Assembly (NCBI GenBank): GCA_033239125.1
Contig: BSWB01000002.1
Location: 84,812,560 to 84,876,559, forward strand
Origin: Fagopyrum homotropicum
Lineage: Eukaryota; Streptophyta; Magnoliopsida; Caryophyllales; Polygonaceae
Direction: 5' to 3'
DNA: 64,000 nucleotides
The stretch's first letter is position 1. Each line of letters begins with the position of its first letter. Shown piece after piece: positions 10,859-22,954 of the stretch. Below the pieces are notes generated by a model. It was given only the letters and a program-made list of their open reading frames with translations, ran no database searches and had not been told where the DNA came from. The position numbers were made by a program, and so were the translations under genes.

Positions 10859-12070
10859 ATGTCCAGGTCCATAAGTCCCAGCAAGTCGAGTAGCGAAACA
10901 GTCACGCCTGAGATGATCAGTCTATTGAAAAAATTGTCCGATTCCGTAGCTAATCTATCCAAACGAGTGGATTCAATGGAAGCACGAACACCACCAGCCA
11001 GAACACTACCTTTAAGAGCTAACAACGAGTTTGGCGGTCATTCACGTGTTACTAGAGAGCCGGATCAGCCGGATCAAGGTAATGTACATTCCAACGTCCT
11101 TCCTCATGCTTCTAACATGCCACCATTTGTATATGACTTTCAGCGACGGAATGAAGCTGAGGACCACACGTGGGAGGGCTACAATCGGCCATTCCAGCAG
11201 CAAAGGCAAGGCGAGACAACCTTCGGCCCTATCAAGAGCAAGACGGACTCGGAAAGGTCAAAATCAAAATTCCCGTCTTTGAAGGAAAGTTTGATCCCGA
11301 CGTCTACACGGAGTGGGAAACTAAAGTTGAGCAGATTTGGTTGTGTCACAACTTCAGCGAGCCTAGGAAGGTTCAACTAGCAGCTCTTGAGTTCCAAGGC
11401 TATGTTTGGTATGGTGGGATCACGTAGTCAAAGAAAGAGTTCGAACCTTGGATCCTCAAATCAGCACATGGGAGCATATGAAGGCACTAATGAGGGCTAG
11501 GTTCGTTCCACCTCACTATACCCGAGAGCTTCGACAACGGCTGGAAAATTTGAGACAAGGCTCACTTAGCGCTGAGGAAGCCTATACGAATATGCAAATT
11601 GCTATGGTGAAGGCCAACGTTCTAGAGGATGAAGAAAACACTATGCAAGGTACCTTCGTATTCTGAATTCTAATTTGGCTAATGAGGTTGATATGTACCC
11701 ATACAGCACCATGGAGCAACTACTACACTTGGCCATCAAGGTGGAAAGGAAGACTAAGGTGCGAAACCGGGAATACAAGCCACCTCCCGGGACGCCCAAT
11801 GCTTGGAAAGCACAAAACAGCCGGCTGTCTAACCACAACAGGGAGCATGGCGGCCGGAAGGAGGAGAGGAGATCGGCACCTATTGGCCAAGAAGGGCAAA
11901 GAAAGTCGTCTACAACAGCCACTACACCACGATCCTTGAATGAGCCTTCAAGTGATCATCGAGGGAGTACTCCTATCTCTAACTCTAGAACTAGGGACAT
12001 TGTGTGTTTTAAATGCCAAGGTAGAGGTCACATGAGTAGAGAATGTCCTAATAGACGCACTTTGATCATA
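10859..12070 (+). pseudogene. gag: Element H gag (broken)
   Basis: ATG at 10859 opens MSRSISPSKSS, a short N-terminus with a coiled-coil-like ISLLKKLSDSVANLSKRV. The capsid core follows (TEWETKVEQIW, KVQLAALEFQGY, TWEHMKALMRARFVPPHY), and the zinc knuckle CFKCQGRGHMSREC (CX2CX4HX4C, 12004-12045) ends the gag part. Three single-base frameshifts are apparent against element I: near 11210, near 11405 and near 11647. The knuckle is intact. Gag would coat and package the element RNA. Confidence 0.82.
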
Positions 12071-12079
12071 AATCATCTA

Positions 12080-12603
12080 GGAGAGTATGAGAGTGAGGAT
12101 GATGTGGAATTAGATGATGAAAATACCTTAGATGATGACAATGAACAAAATGAGAATGATGATTGCATTGAGTATGAACAAGGTGAATCTTTGATAGCTA
12201 GGAGAACTTTGCATGTCCAACTAGCTCCTTGTGAGGATAATCACCGTGAAAATCTGTTTCATACTAGGTGTATCATTAAAGGAAAAGTGTGTAATGTGAT
12301 AATTGATGGAGGAAGTTGTTGCAACATAGCTAGCATTGAAATGGTAAACAAATTACAACTTCTTACATTTTATCACCCTAGGCCATATAAACTACATTGG
12401 ATGAATGAATGTGGGGAACTTAAAGTCAATAAGCAAACTAAGGTCAATATAACATTATGATCATATGAGGATGTTATTACATGTGATGTTGTGCCTATGA
12501 ATGCTTGTCACTTGTTGCTTGTTCGTCCATGGCAATATGATAGGAAAGTTGTCCATGATGGGTTTTCTAACAAGTATACCTTTACAGATAGCCGAGTACT
12601 ATG
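12080..12603 (+). pseudogene. pol: Element H protease (stop codon inside)
   Basis: Continues from gag through an acidic linker (DDDNEQNENDD) into the aspartic protease with IIDGGSCCN at about 12300-12325, where DGGS replaces the more usual DTG/DSG. A TGA at 12458 (GGA in element I) truncates it. The protease frame would in any case end at TGA 12601, because RT lies in the next frame from about 12585 on. The same frame change is present in I. Confidence 0.78.
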
Positions 12604-15600
12604 AGAACAAGAGGGTAGAGCAAGGAACCCCTCCAAAGCCTAAGATCACACGGCCTAAGAGTAAAGAGAACAAAACCCATCAAACATTGTTAGTACAACC
12701 AACAAGTAGCTATCTTGAATCTAGGAATGAATTTGTCACTAACTATGCTTCTATTGATGTGCTAATGATGAGTTTGTGTAAGTCTCTAGTGAATGTGCCT
12801 CATGACTCTACGAACTCACTTCCTAGATCTATTCAGGGGCTGTTAGATGAATTTAGCGACGTTTTTCCTGATGAGATTCCAGCCGGCTTACCGCCCATTA
12901 GGGGCATTGAACACCAAATAGATTTAATACCCGGAGCCACTCTTCCCAATAGGCCCGCCTATAGCATGAACCCTACAGAAGCCCAGGAAATTCAGAACCA
13001 AGTTCAAGCCTTGCTAGATAAGGGGTATGTGCGGGAAAGCCTTAGTCCTTGTGCCATTCCCGTTCTACTAGTACCCAAGAAGGATAATACTTGGAGAATG
13101 TGTATTGATTGTAGAGCAATCAATAACATTACTTACAAGTATAGACACACGATTCCCCGTTTAGATGATATGCTTGATAAGTTACATCGAGATACAATTT
13201 TCACTAAGATTGACCTTAGGACTGGCTACCATCAAATTAGAATGAGGGAAGGGGATGAATGGAAAACAGCTTTTAAAACAAAATTTGGTCTCTATGAGTG
13301 GCTAGTAATGCCTTTTGGCTTAACTAACGCTCCTAGTACTTTCATGAGATTAATGAATCATATTTTGAGACCTTATATTGGTTTATTTGTTGTAGTCTAC
13401 TTTGATGACATTCTTATCTATAGTAAGACTTTAAAAGAGCATGAAAATCATTTGAGAGATGTGCTTGCTTCATTGCGTATAGAATACTTGTATGCTAATA
13501 TTCATAAATGTGATTTCTATACTAACCGAGTGATCTTTCTTGGTTTTGTAGTAAGTGCCAATGGCTTGCAAGTGGATGAGCACAAGGTGAAAGCAATCAA
13601 TGATTGGCCCACTCCTAGGACTATTGGTGACGTGAGGAGCTTCCATGGCTTAGCTACCTTCTATAGAAGGTTTGTGAGAGATTTCAGCACCATTGCAGCC
13701 CCACTCACGGCTTTGACCAAAAAGAAGGTTCCTTTTGAGTGGAATGAACCGCAGCAAAGAGCTTTTGAAGAGCTCAAAAGACGCCTCACCCACGCACCAC
13801 TACTAGCTCTACCGGACTTCACTAAACCCTTTGAGGTTGAATGCGACGCATCCGGCATTGGTATTGGCGGTGTCCTTATGCAAGAAGGTAAGCCTCTAGC
13901 TTTCTTTAGTGAAAAATTGAAAGGTGCATGCTTAAACTATTCTACATATGACAAAGAATTGTATGCCTTGTTTAGAGTACTCAAAACAAGGCAACATTAC
14001 CTTTGACCTCAAGAGTTTGTTTTGAAAACCGATCATGATTCACTTGGACACTTTAGGAGCCAAGATAAGCTAGATAGACGGCATGGTAGGTGGATGGAGT
14101 TCATAGAAACCTTTCCTTACATTATCAAGTATAAGAAAGGAAAGGATAATGTCGTAGCAGATGCATTGTCTAGGAGATACACCTTAATCACCACTTTGGA
14201 TTCTAGGATGTTAGGTTTTACTTACATTAAAGAATTATATGTGGATGATGCTGAATTTGGGAAGATGTTTCATAGATGCACTACTCAAGGCCCTTATGAT
14301 AAGTACTTTGTGTTTGAAGGTTTCTTGTTTAAAGTGGATAAGATTTGCATACCTAGATGTTCCCTTAGGATCTTATTGGTGGAAGATGCCCATAAAGGAG
14401 GTTTAATGGGGCATTTTGGGAGGGACAAAACTTATCACATGTTGCAAACTCACTTTTATTGGCCTCATATGTTAAGGGATGTAGAACACATGCTGAAAAG
14501 GTGCATTGAATGTCTTAAGGCCAAAGCTAGGGTACAACCCCACGGGTTGTATACGCCCTTACCAACGCCTAATTGCCCTTGGGAGGATATAAGTATGGAT
14601 TTCATTGTTGGACTACCTAGGACTAAGAAAAGAAGAGATTCCATTTTTGTGGTAGTAGATAGATTCTCTAAAATGGCACATTTTATTCCATGTCATAAAA
14701 CTGAAGATGCATATAATGTTGCTAATATTTTCTTTAAGGAAATAGTTAGATTGCATGGAATACCTAAAACTATTGTTAGTGATAGGGATGTCAAGTTTTT
14801 GAGTTTCTTTTGGAAGACACTTTGGGGAAAAATGGGCACTAGATTACTATTCTCAACCTCTAGTCATCCCCAAACAGATGGGCAAACGGAAGGCACCAAT
14901 AGGACCCTAACGACCCTCCTTAGAACCATGTTGAAAGATAACTTAAAAGAATGAGAAGACATGTTACCACATAATGAGTTTGCTTATAAACGCACCATGC
15001 ATTCTTCCACTTCGTTATCACCTTTCAAATGTGTTTATGGATTTAACCCGTTAACTCTTTTGGACTTATTACCGATTCCTCGAAAGGATCGAGTAGCTTT
15101 TGATGCTTTGGAACAGGTGGACTACATTAAGGAACTTCATGCTAAGACCAAGGCTGCACTTGACCAGAAAGGCATTGAAACTGCAGCTCGGAATAACAAG
15201 GGACGTCGGAAGATGGTTTTCCAGCCCGTCGACTTAGTTTGGCTACATCTAAGGAAAGAGCGGTTTCCGACAAAACGCGATTCCAAGCTAGCACCACGAG
15301 GTGATGGACCATTCAAAGTCTTACACCGGATTAATGACAATGCATATGTGTTGGACTTACCGGAAGAGTATGGAGTTAGCACCACTTTTAATGTAGGAGA
15401 TTTGAGCCCATATGAAGGAGTTTCGGAACAAGATGAAAATTCGGGGTCGAATTCTTTCCAAGAAGGAGTGGATGATGTAGGAATATCACATGGAAGATAT
15501 CAAGGTCCCATTACTAGAGCAAGAGCTAAGGAGGTCCAAGAAGTTATGTCAAGGGAAGTGCTATTGCTTGACATAATGCGTGAACCATTTAATTTCCATA

Positions 15601-16133
15601 CATCATTTGTTAATCTTTTGGTGAATGTAGGAGCAATTGAACCAAGCAAGGAGACCATGCCGACGTACTCACTTCCCATGCAGCTCGAGGAGACCATGCA
15701 GACTGTTGCTCACGTACAATGCAGCCCAGGAGAGGAGGTTGTTGCTCACGCCAATGCAGCCCAAGGGGAGGCTGTTGCTCACGCCAATGCAGCCCAAGAG
15801 GAGGTTGTTGCCCACATCCAATGCAGCCCAGGAGAGGAGATGTTGATCACGTCGAAAGCAGTCCATGAGGATAGCCTGCTGCTCACGTCCAAGGCAGCCC
15901 AAGAGGGGAGACAAGCAAACACGTCCAAGGCGGTCCAAGAGGGTAGGCTGCTGCTCACATCTAAAACAGCCCAAGAAGGCAGCCAGCTGATCACGTTGAA
16001 AGAGGTCCAAGAGAGTAACAATTCAGCCCATTCAGATCATCATTTGGGCTCTTTAAACACATCCAAATCACTAATGGATCTGTTGAACAATGCAGCCCAT
16101 TCGGATAGCCCATTTGGCTCCTTAAAAACGTAA
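12501..16133 (+). pseudogene. pol: Element H RT, RNase H, integrase and C-terminal tail (broken)
   Basis: Domains in order: RT (WRMCIDCRAINN, MPFGLTNAPSTFMRLM, catalytic YFDD at 13398-13409), RNase H (CDASGIGIGGVLMQ, KTDHDSL), integrase zinc domain (HFGRDKTY...CIECLKAKA), DDE core (SMDFIVGLP, SDRDVKF, QTDGQTEGTNR) and the GDGPFKVL C-terminal domain. A tail then runs through GPITRARAK into the 3' LTR and stops at 16133. Two TGG-to-TGA stops (14004 and 14952) break it, with the frame unchanged across each. RT and integrase catalytic residues are intact. The first ~30 codons of the ORF from 12501 are not homologous; RT similarity begins at PLQIAEYYEN near 12585. Confidence 0.85.
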
Positions 16134-16732
16134 AAAACGTCCAGCTTGCACTCCAAGGATAAGTTTGAATAATTCACCCTATTTCCATGCTGATTAGTGG
16201 TTTGTTAGGTTGTTAGCTACATTAGAGGAAGCTCTCCTATTACCACCTTCCCACTAATGTTTTCAGCTTTCTTTTCTTTATTTTTGTCTAGATAACAGAT
16301 TCTATTTATATAGCCTCTTTAGCTGCAGATTAGTTACGTTAAATCCATTGCTTAGAATTGCATTTGTAAACATTTCACAAAATCAATCAAAGAACAAGAG
16401 AGTTTTTGGTTGGCATTGCTGTTGTTGCTTGGCTGAGCTTGTTTGTGTCAAACCGCCTTCGGATTGGTGCTTCGAGCCTTCACGAGTCCCTCTTTGTGCT
16501 AGTCCAGCCGGAGCTAGTTTAAAGTTGTATTGGAGACGGGTCTAGGGCAATCACGATTGGGGTTTTGGCTCTTCAGCCTTGGTTCCTTCATTGACTCTCT
16601 CTTTGGTTCTTCTCTCACCTTTCCTGCGCCATTCATCAACCTACGTCCATTCCGCATTCAGAAATCGTTTCATTCAGCCCGGTTCGAGATTATTGTTCCT
16701 AGATCGACTCAATCACGGATCTTCCCGTATTA
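15473..16732 (+). repeat. 3' LTR of element H (1260 bp)
   Basis: Starts TGATGTAGG directly after a purine-rich stretch AAGAAGGAGTGGA, the likely polypurine tract. It ends CCGTATTA, a C-to-T change from CCGTATCA, followed by the TGCAT target duplication. It contains the pol tail, the 33-bp minisatellite and a TATA-type box near 16304. Confidence 0.85.
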
Positions 16733-17058
16733 TGCATACACAATTTTTAATTAATCAAGCACAAGCAAACTCTTTCAATCATCTCAAAACGTCATTCTAA
16801 ACACAATTTAACATACCTACACCAACCAAACAGTCAATACTCCAATTAGGGGTGTCTTGATTCATCTCCGAAACTAATCAGTTTCAGCAGTTCTAGTTCC
16901 AAAGGGTTGCTAAGAAGGTTCGGAAATCGCGATCTTAAGGTGTTGGATCCTTACAACTCGAGCCACCAGCTAGGCAATACCAACGAGAGTGTGAGCGATA
17001 CAGAAGTGAGATCTTTGTTTTTCTAACCTAACCAGTTTCTTTGTTTGTTACTTGAGCA

Positions 17059-18182
17059 TGTCTAGGTCCCTAAGTCCCAGCAAGTCGAGCCTGAGATGAT
17101 CAGTCTATTGAAACAATTGTCCGATTCCGTAGCTAAACTATCCAAGCGAGTGGAGACTATGGAAGCACGAACACAACCATCCGGAACACCACCTTTGAGA
17201 ACCAACTATGAGTTTGGCGGTCCTTCACGCGTTACTAGAGAGCCGGATCCTCCGGATCAAGGTAATGTACAGTCCAACGTCCTTCCTAATGCTTCTAACA
17301 TGCCACCATTTGTTGATGACTTTCAGCGACGGAATGAAGCTGAGGACCACACGTGGGAGGGCTACAATCGGCCATTTCAGCAGCCAAGGCAAGGACGAGA
17401 TAACTCTCGGCCTTATCAAGAGCAAGATTTGGTTGTGTCAGAACTTCAGCGAGCCTAGGAAGGTTCAACTAGCCGCTCTCGAGTTCCAAGGCTATGCTTT
17501 GGTATGGTGGGATCACGTAGTCAAAGAAAGAGTTCGAACCTTGGATCCTCAAATCAGCACATGGGAGCATATGAAGGCACTAATGAGGGCTAGGTTCGTT
17601 CCACCTCACTATACCCGAGAGCTTCGACAACGGCTGGAAAATTTGAGACAAGGCTCACTTAGCGCTGAGGAAGCCTATACGAATATGCAAGTTGCTAGGA
17701 TGAAGGCCAACGTTCTAGAGGATGAAGAAAACACTATGGCAAGGTACCTTCGTATTCTGAATTCTAATTTCGCTAATGAGGTTGATATGTATCCATACAG
17801 CACCATGGAGCAATTACTACACTTGGCCATCAAGGTGGAAAGGAAGAATAAGGTGCGAAACCGGGAATACAAGCCACCTCCTAGGAAACCCATTGCTTGG
17901 AAAGCACAGAACAGCCGGCTGTCTAACCACAGCAGGGAGCAAGGCGGCCGGAAGGAGGAGAGGAAATCGGCACCTATGGGCCAAGAAGGGCAAAGATGGT
18001 CTTCTACACCGTCCACTACACCACGATCCTTGAATGAGCCTTCAAGTGATCATCGAGGGAGTACTCCTATCTCTAACTCTAGAACTAGGGACATTGTGTG
18101 TTTTAAATGCCAAGGTAGAGGTCACATGAGTAGAGAATGTCCTAATAGACGCACTTTGATCATAAATCATCTAGGAGAGTAA
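17059..18182 (+). pseudogene. gag: Element I gag (broken)
   Basis: The ATG at 17059 (MSRSLSPSKSS) soon hits a stop because 16-17 bp are missing relative to H near 17090. The frame reopens at 17096 and ends at 17458, where a 98-bp deletion between short GAGCA-type repeats removes the PVFEGKFDPDVYTEW segment. The rest of the capsid core and the zinc knuckle CFKCQGRGHMSREC (about 18100-18141) lie in another frame that stops at TAA 18180, where H has TAT. Leader sequence from 16738 precedes it. Confidence 0.8.
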
Positions 18183-18197
18183 GAGAGTGAGGATGAT

Positions 18198-18698
18198 GTG
18201 GAATTAGATGATGAAACTGTGTTAAATGATGACAATGAACAAAATGAGAATGATGATTGCATTGAGTATGAACAAGGTGAATCTTTGATAGCTAGGAGAA
18301 CTTTGCATGTCCAACTAGCACCTTGTGAGGATAACCAACGTGAAAATCTGTTTCATACTAGGTGTAGCATTAAAGGAAAAGTGTGTAATGTGATAATTGA
18401 TGGAGGAAGTTGTTGCAACATAGCTAGCACTGAAATGGTAAACAAATTACAACTTCTTACATTTTATCACCCTAGGCAATATAAACTACATTGGATGAAT
18501 GATTGTGGAGAACTTAAGGTCAATAAGCAAACTAAGGTCAATATAATATTAGGATCATATGAGGATGTTATTACATGTGATGTTGTGCCTATGAATGCTT
18601 TTCACTTGTTGCTTGGTCGTCCATGGCAATATGATAGGAAAGTTGTCCATGATGGGTTTTCTAACAAGTATACCTTTACAAATAGCCGAGTACTATGA
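18198..18698 (+). pseudogene. pol: Element I protease
   Basis: Acidic linker, then RENLFHTRCSIKGKV and the active-site IIDGGSCCN. It ends with LLLGRPWQYDRKVVHDGF and a terminal NSRVL-stop at 18698. It overlaps the RT frame (from 18595), which is read in the next frame, exactly as in H. Confidence 0.78.
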
Positions 18699-21600
18699 GA
18701 ACAAGAGGGTAGAGCAAGAAACCCCTCCAAAGCCTAAGATCACACAGCCTAAGAGTAAAGAGAACAAAACCCATCAAACATTGTTAGTACAACCAACAAG
18801 TAGCTATCTTGAGTCTAGGAATGAATATGTCACTAACTATGCTTCTATTGATGTGCTAATGATGAGTTTGTGTAAATCTCTAGTGAATGTGCCTCATGAC
18901 TCTACGAACCCACTTCCTAGATCTATTCAGGGGTTGTTAGACGAATTTAGAGATGTTTTTCCTCATGAGATTCCAGCCGGCTTGCCGCCCATTAGGGGCA
19001 TTGAACACCAAATAGATTTAATACCCGGAGCCACTCTTCCCAATAGGCCCGCCTATAGGATGAACCCTACGGAAGCCCAGGAAATTCAGAACTAAGTTCA
19101 AGCCTTGCTAGATAAAGGGTATGTTCGGGAAAGCCTTAGTCCTTGTGTCGTCCCCGTCCTGCTAGTACCCCAGAAGGATAATACTTGGAGAATGTGTATT
19201 GATTGTAGAGCAATCAATAACATTACTATCATGTATAGACACCCGATTCCCCGTTTAGATGATATGCTTGATGAGTTACATGGTACTACAATTTTCACTA
19301 AGATTGACCTTAGGAGTGGCTACCATCAAATTAGAATGAGGGAAGGGGATGAATGGAAAACAGCTTTTTAAACAAAATTTGGTCTCTATGAGTGGCTAGT
19401 AATGCCTTTTGGCTTAACTAACGCTCCTAGTACTTTCATGAGATTAATGAATCATATTTTGAGACCTTATATTGGTTTATTTGTTGTAGTCTACTTTGAA
19501 GACATTCTTATCTATAGTAAGACTTTGGAGGAGCATGAAAATCATTTGAGAGATGTGCTTGCTACATTGCGTATAGAATACTTGTATGCTAATATTCAAA
19601 AATGTGATTTCTATACTAACCAAGTGATCTTTCTTGGTTTTGTAGTAAGTGCCAATGGCTTGCAAGTGGATAAGGACAAGGTGAAAGCAATCAATGATTG
19701 GCCGATTCCTAGGTCAGTTGGTGACGTGAGGAGCTTCCATGGCTTAGTTACATTCTATAGAAGGTTTGTGAGAGATTTTAGCACCATTGCAGCACCACTC
19801 ACGGCTTTGACCAAAAAGAAGGTTCCTTTTGAGTGGAATGAACCGCAGCAAAGAGCCTTTGAAGAGCTCAAGAGACGCCTCACCCACGCACCACTACTAG
19901 CTCTACCGGACTTCACCAAACCCTTTGAGGTTGAATGTGACGTATCCGGCATTGGTATTGGTGGCGTCCTTATGCAAGAAGGTAAGCATGTAGCTTTCTT
20001 TAGTGAAAAATTGAAGGGTGCATGCTTAAACTATTCCACTTATGACAAAGAATTGTATGCCTTGTTTAGAGTACTCAAAACATGGCAACATTACCTTTGG
20101 CCTCAAGAGTTTGTTTTGAAAACTGATCATGATTCACTTAGACACTTTAGGAGCCAAGATAAGCTAGATAGACGGCATGGTAGGTGGATGGAGTTCATAG
20201 AAACCTTTCCTTACATTATCAAGTATAAGAAAGGAAATGATAATGTCGTAGCGGATGCATTGTCTAGGAGATACACCTTAATCACCACTTTGGATTATAG
20301 GATGTTAGGTTTTACTTACATTAAAGAATTATATGTGGATGATGCTGAATTTGGGAAGATATTTCGTAGATGCACTACTCAAGGCCCTTATGATAAGTAC
20401 TTTGTGTTTGAAGGTTTCTTGTTTAAAGTGGATAAGATTTGCATACCTAGATGTTCCCTTAGGATCTTATTGATGGAAGAAGCCCATAAAGGAGGTCTAA
20501 TGGGGCATTTTGGGAGGGACAAAACTTATAACATGTTGCAAACTCACTTTTATTGGCCTCATATGTTAAGGGATGTAGAACACATGCTGAAAAGGTGCAT
20601 TGAATGTCTTAAGGCCAAAGCTAGGGTACAACCCCACGGGCTGTATACACCCTTACCGATGCCTAATGGCCCTTGGGAGGACATAAGTATGAATTTCATT
20701 GTTGGACTACCTAGGACTAAGAAAGGAAGAGATACCATTTTTGTGGTAGTAGATAGATTCTCTAAAATGGCACATTTTATTCCATGTCATAAAACTGAAG
20801 ATGCATATAATGTTGCTAATCTTTTCTTTAAGGAAATAGTGAGATTGCATGGAATACCTAAAACTATTGTTAGTGATAGGGATGTCAAGTTTTTGAGTTT
20901 CTTTTGGAAGACACTTTGGGGAAAAATGGGCACTAGATTACTATTTTCGACCTCTAGTCATCCCCAAACAGATGGGCAAACGGAAGTCACCAATAGGACC
21001 CTAACGACCCTCCTTAGAACCATGTTGAAAGATAACTTAAAAGAATGGGAAGACATGTTACCACATATTGAGTTTGCTTATAATCGCACCATGCATTCTT
21101 CCACGTCGTTATCACCTCTGAAATGTGTTTATGGATTTAACCCTTTAACTCCTTTGGACTTATTACCGATTCCTCGAAAGGATCGAGTAGCTTTTGATGC
21201 TTTGGAACAGGTGGACTACATTAAGGAACTTCATGCTAAGACCAAGGCTGCACTTGACAAGAAAGGCGTTGAAACTGCAGCTCGGAATAACAAAGGATGT
21301 CGGAAAATGGTTTTCCAGCCCGGCGACTTAGTTTGGCTACATCTAAGGAAAGAGCGGTTTCCAACAAAACGCCATTCCAAGCTAGCACCACGAGGAGATG
21401 GACCATTCAAAGTCTTACACCGGATTAATGACAATGCATATGTGTTGGACTTACCGGAAGAGTATGGAGTTAGCACCACTTTTAATGTAGGAGATTTGAG
21501 CCCCTATGAAGGAGATTCGGAACAAGATGAAAATTAGGTGTCGAATTCTTTCCAAGAAGGAGTGGATGATGTAGGACCATCACATGGAAGCTATCAAGGT

Positions 21601-22218
21601 CCCATTACTAGAGCAAGAGCTAAGGAGATCCAAGAAGTTATGTCAAGGGAAGTGCTATTGCTTGACACAATGCGTGAACCATTTAACTTCCATACATCAT
21701 GTGTTAATCTTTTGGTGAATGTAGGAGCAAGCGAACCAAGCAAGGAGACCATGCCGACGTGCTCACTTCCCATGCAGCTCGAGGAGACCATGCAGGCTGT
21801 TGCTCAAGTCCCATGCAGCCCAGGAGAGGAGACTATTGCTCACGCCAATGCAGCCCAAGAGGAGGCTGTTGCTCACGCCAATGCAGCCCAAGAGGAGGCT
21901 GTTGCTCACGCCCAATGCAGCCCAAGAGGAGGCTGTTGCTCACGCCCAATGCAACCCAAGAGGAGGCTGTTGATCACGTCCAAAGCAGCCCACGAGGTTA
22001 GCCTGCTGCTCACGTCCAAGGCAGCCCAAGAGCAAAGGGAGGAGATGCTCACGTCCAAAACAGCCCAAGAGGGCAGCCAGCTGATCAAGTTTAAAGAGGC
22101 CCAAGAGAGTAACAATTCAGCTTATTCGGATCATCATTTGGGCTCTTTAAACACATCCAAATCACTCATGGATCTGTTGAACAATGCAGCTCATTCCGAT
22201 AGCCCATTTGGCTCTTAG
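18595..22218 (+). pseudogene. pol: Element I RT, RNase H, integrase and tail (broken, catalytic mutations)
   Basis: Same domain order as H. Stops lie at 19093, 19369 and 21535; between the last two, 711 codons are open (19402-21537). Two key residues are changed. The RT motif reads YFED at 19492-19503 where H has YFDD (codon 19498-19500). The first integrase acidic residue is Asn in SMNFIVGLP (codon 20692-20694) where H and J have Asp. RNase H reads CDVSGIG in place of CDASGIG. The tail resumes at 21538 (GPITRARAKEIQEV) and ends at 22218 inside the 3' LTR. Either catalytic change alone should inactivate the enzyme. Confidence 0.85.
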
Positions 22219-22816
22219 AAATCGGCCAGCTCACTCCCAAAGATATGTTTGAATAATTCAGCCTATTTCCATGCTGATTAGTTGTTTGTTAGGTTGTTAG
22301 CTACATTAGAGGAAGCTCTCTTATTACCACCTTCCCACTAATGTTTTCAGCTTTCGTTTCTTTATTTTTGTCTAGATAAAAGAGTCTATTTATATAGCCT
22401 CTTTAGCTGCAGATTAGTTACGTTATTTCCATTGCTTATAATTGCATTTGTAATCATTCACAAAATCAATCAAAGAACAAGAGAGTTTTTGGTTGGCATT
22501 GCTGTTGTTGCTTGGCTGAGCTTGTTTGTGTCAAACCGCCTTCGGATTGGTGCTTCGAGCCTTCACGAGTCCCTCTTTGTGCTAGTCCAGCCGGAGCTAG
22601 TGTAAAGTTGTATTAGAGACAGGTCTAGGGCAGTCACGATTGGGGTTTTGGCTCTTCAGCCTTGGTTCCTTCATTGACTCTCTCTTTGGTTCTTCTCTCA
22701 CCTTTCCTGCGCCATTCATCACCTATGTTCCATTCCGCATTCTGAAATTGCCTCATTCAACCGGATTCGAGATCATTGTGCCTAGATCGACTCAATCACG
22801 GATTAACACAGTATAA
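21567..22816 (+). repeat. 3' LTR of element I (1250 bp)
   Basis: Starts TGATGTAGG after AAGAAGGAGTGGA. It ends GTATAA at 22816, a decayed form of GTATCA, beyond which sequence unlike the leader begins. A TATA-type box lies near 22388. The partner target-site copy is outside the window. Confidence 0.8.
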
Positions 22817-22954
22817 ATGAGATCCATGGAAGGAGTGATAGTTTTCCGTACATTCTATCCCCAAACCGTTTGTGAACAGGTTTTAAAAACAAAATCCTTT
22901 TAAAAATTCAGACCCCTTTCAGGTTTTGTTTTTTTTATCTATTTGTCCTTTTAA

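Larger units (their letters stand above)
8984..16732 (+). mobile_element. CRM-like chromovirus H, nested in the leader of I
   Basis: Complete element of 7749 bp with two 1260-bp LTRs and about 5.2 kb of internal sequence. It is flanked by the 5-bp repeat TGCAT at 8979-8983 and 16733-16737. Removing it and one TGCAT joins the leader of I (GAGCTCGAACGC before, ACACAATTTTT after). Its own LTRs differ at scattered sites, so it is not recent. It has the same family as its host, so this is a self-nested insertion. Confidence 0.88.
8013..22816 (+). mobile_element. CRM-like chromovirus I (outer element, hosts A and H)
   Basis: Host element on the + strand. Visible parts are the 5' LTR remainder (8013-8808), primer site (8811), leader (8823-8983, then 16738 onward), gag, protease, RT, RNase H, integrase with C-terminal tail, and 3' LTR (21567-22816). 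The first part of its 5' LTR lies beyond element A. H interrupts its leader. Lineage evidence: initiator-Met primer site, TGATG...TATCA-type LTRs, CFKCQGRGHMSREC zinc knuckle, DGGS protease, YFDD-type RT, and a pol tail containing TRARAK that reads into the 3' LTR with no chromodomain. I call it CRM-like at moderate confidence. It is inactive through deletions, stops and catalytic substitutions. Confidence 0.75.

Noticed and set aside
8013..22816. Tandem array of CRM-like elements sharing LTRs (four LTRs in a row)
   Set aside because: The TGCAT duplication at 8979 and 16733 and the continuing leader of I show a nested insertion instead.
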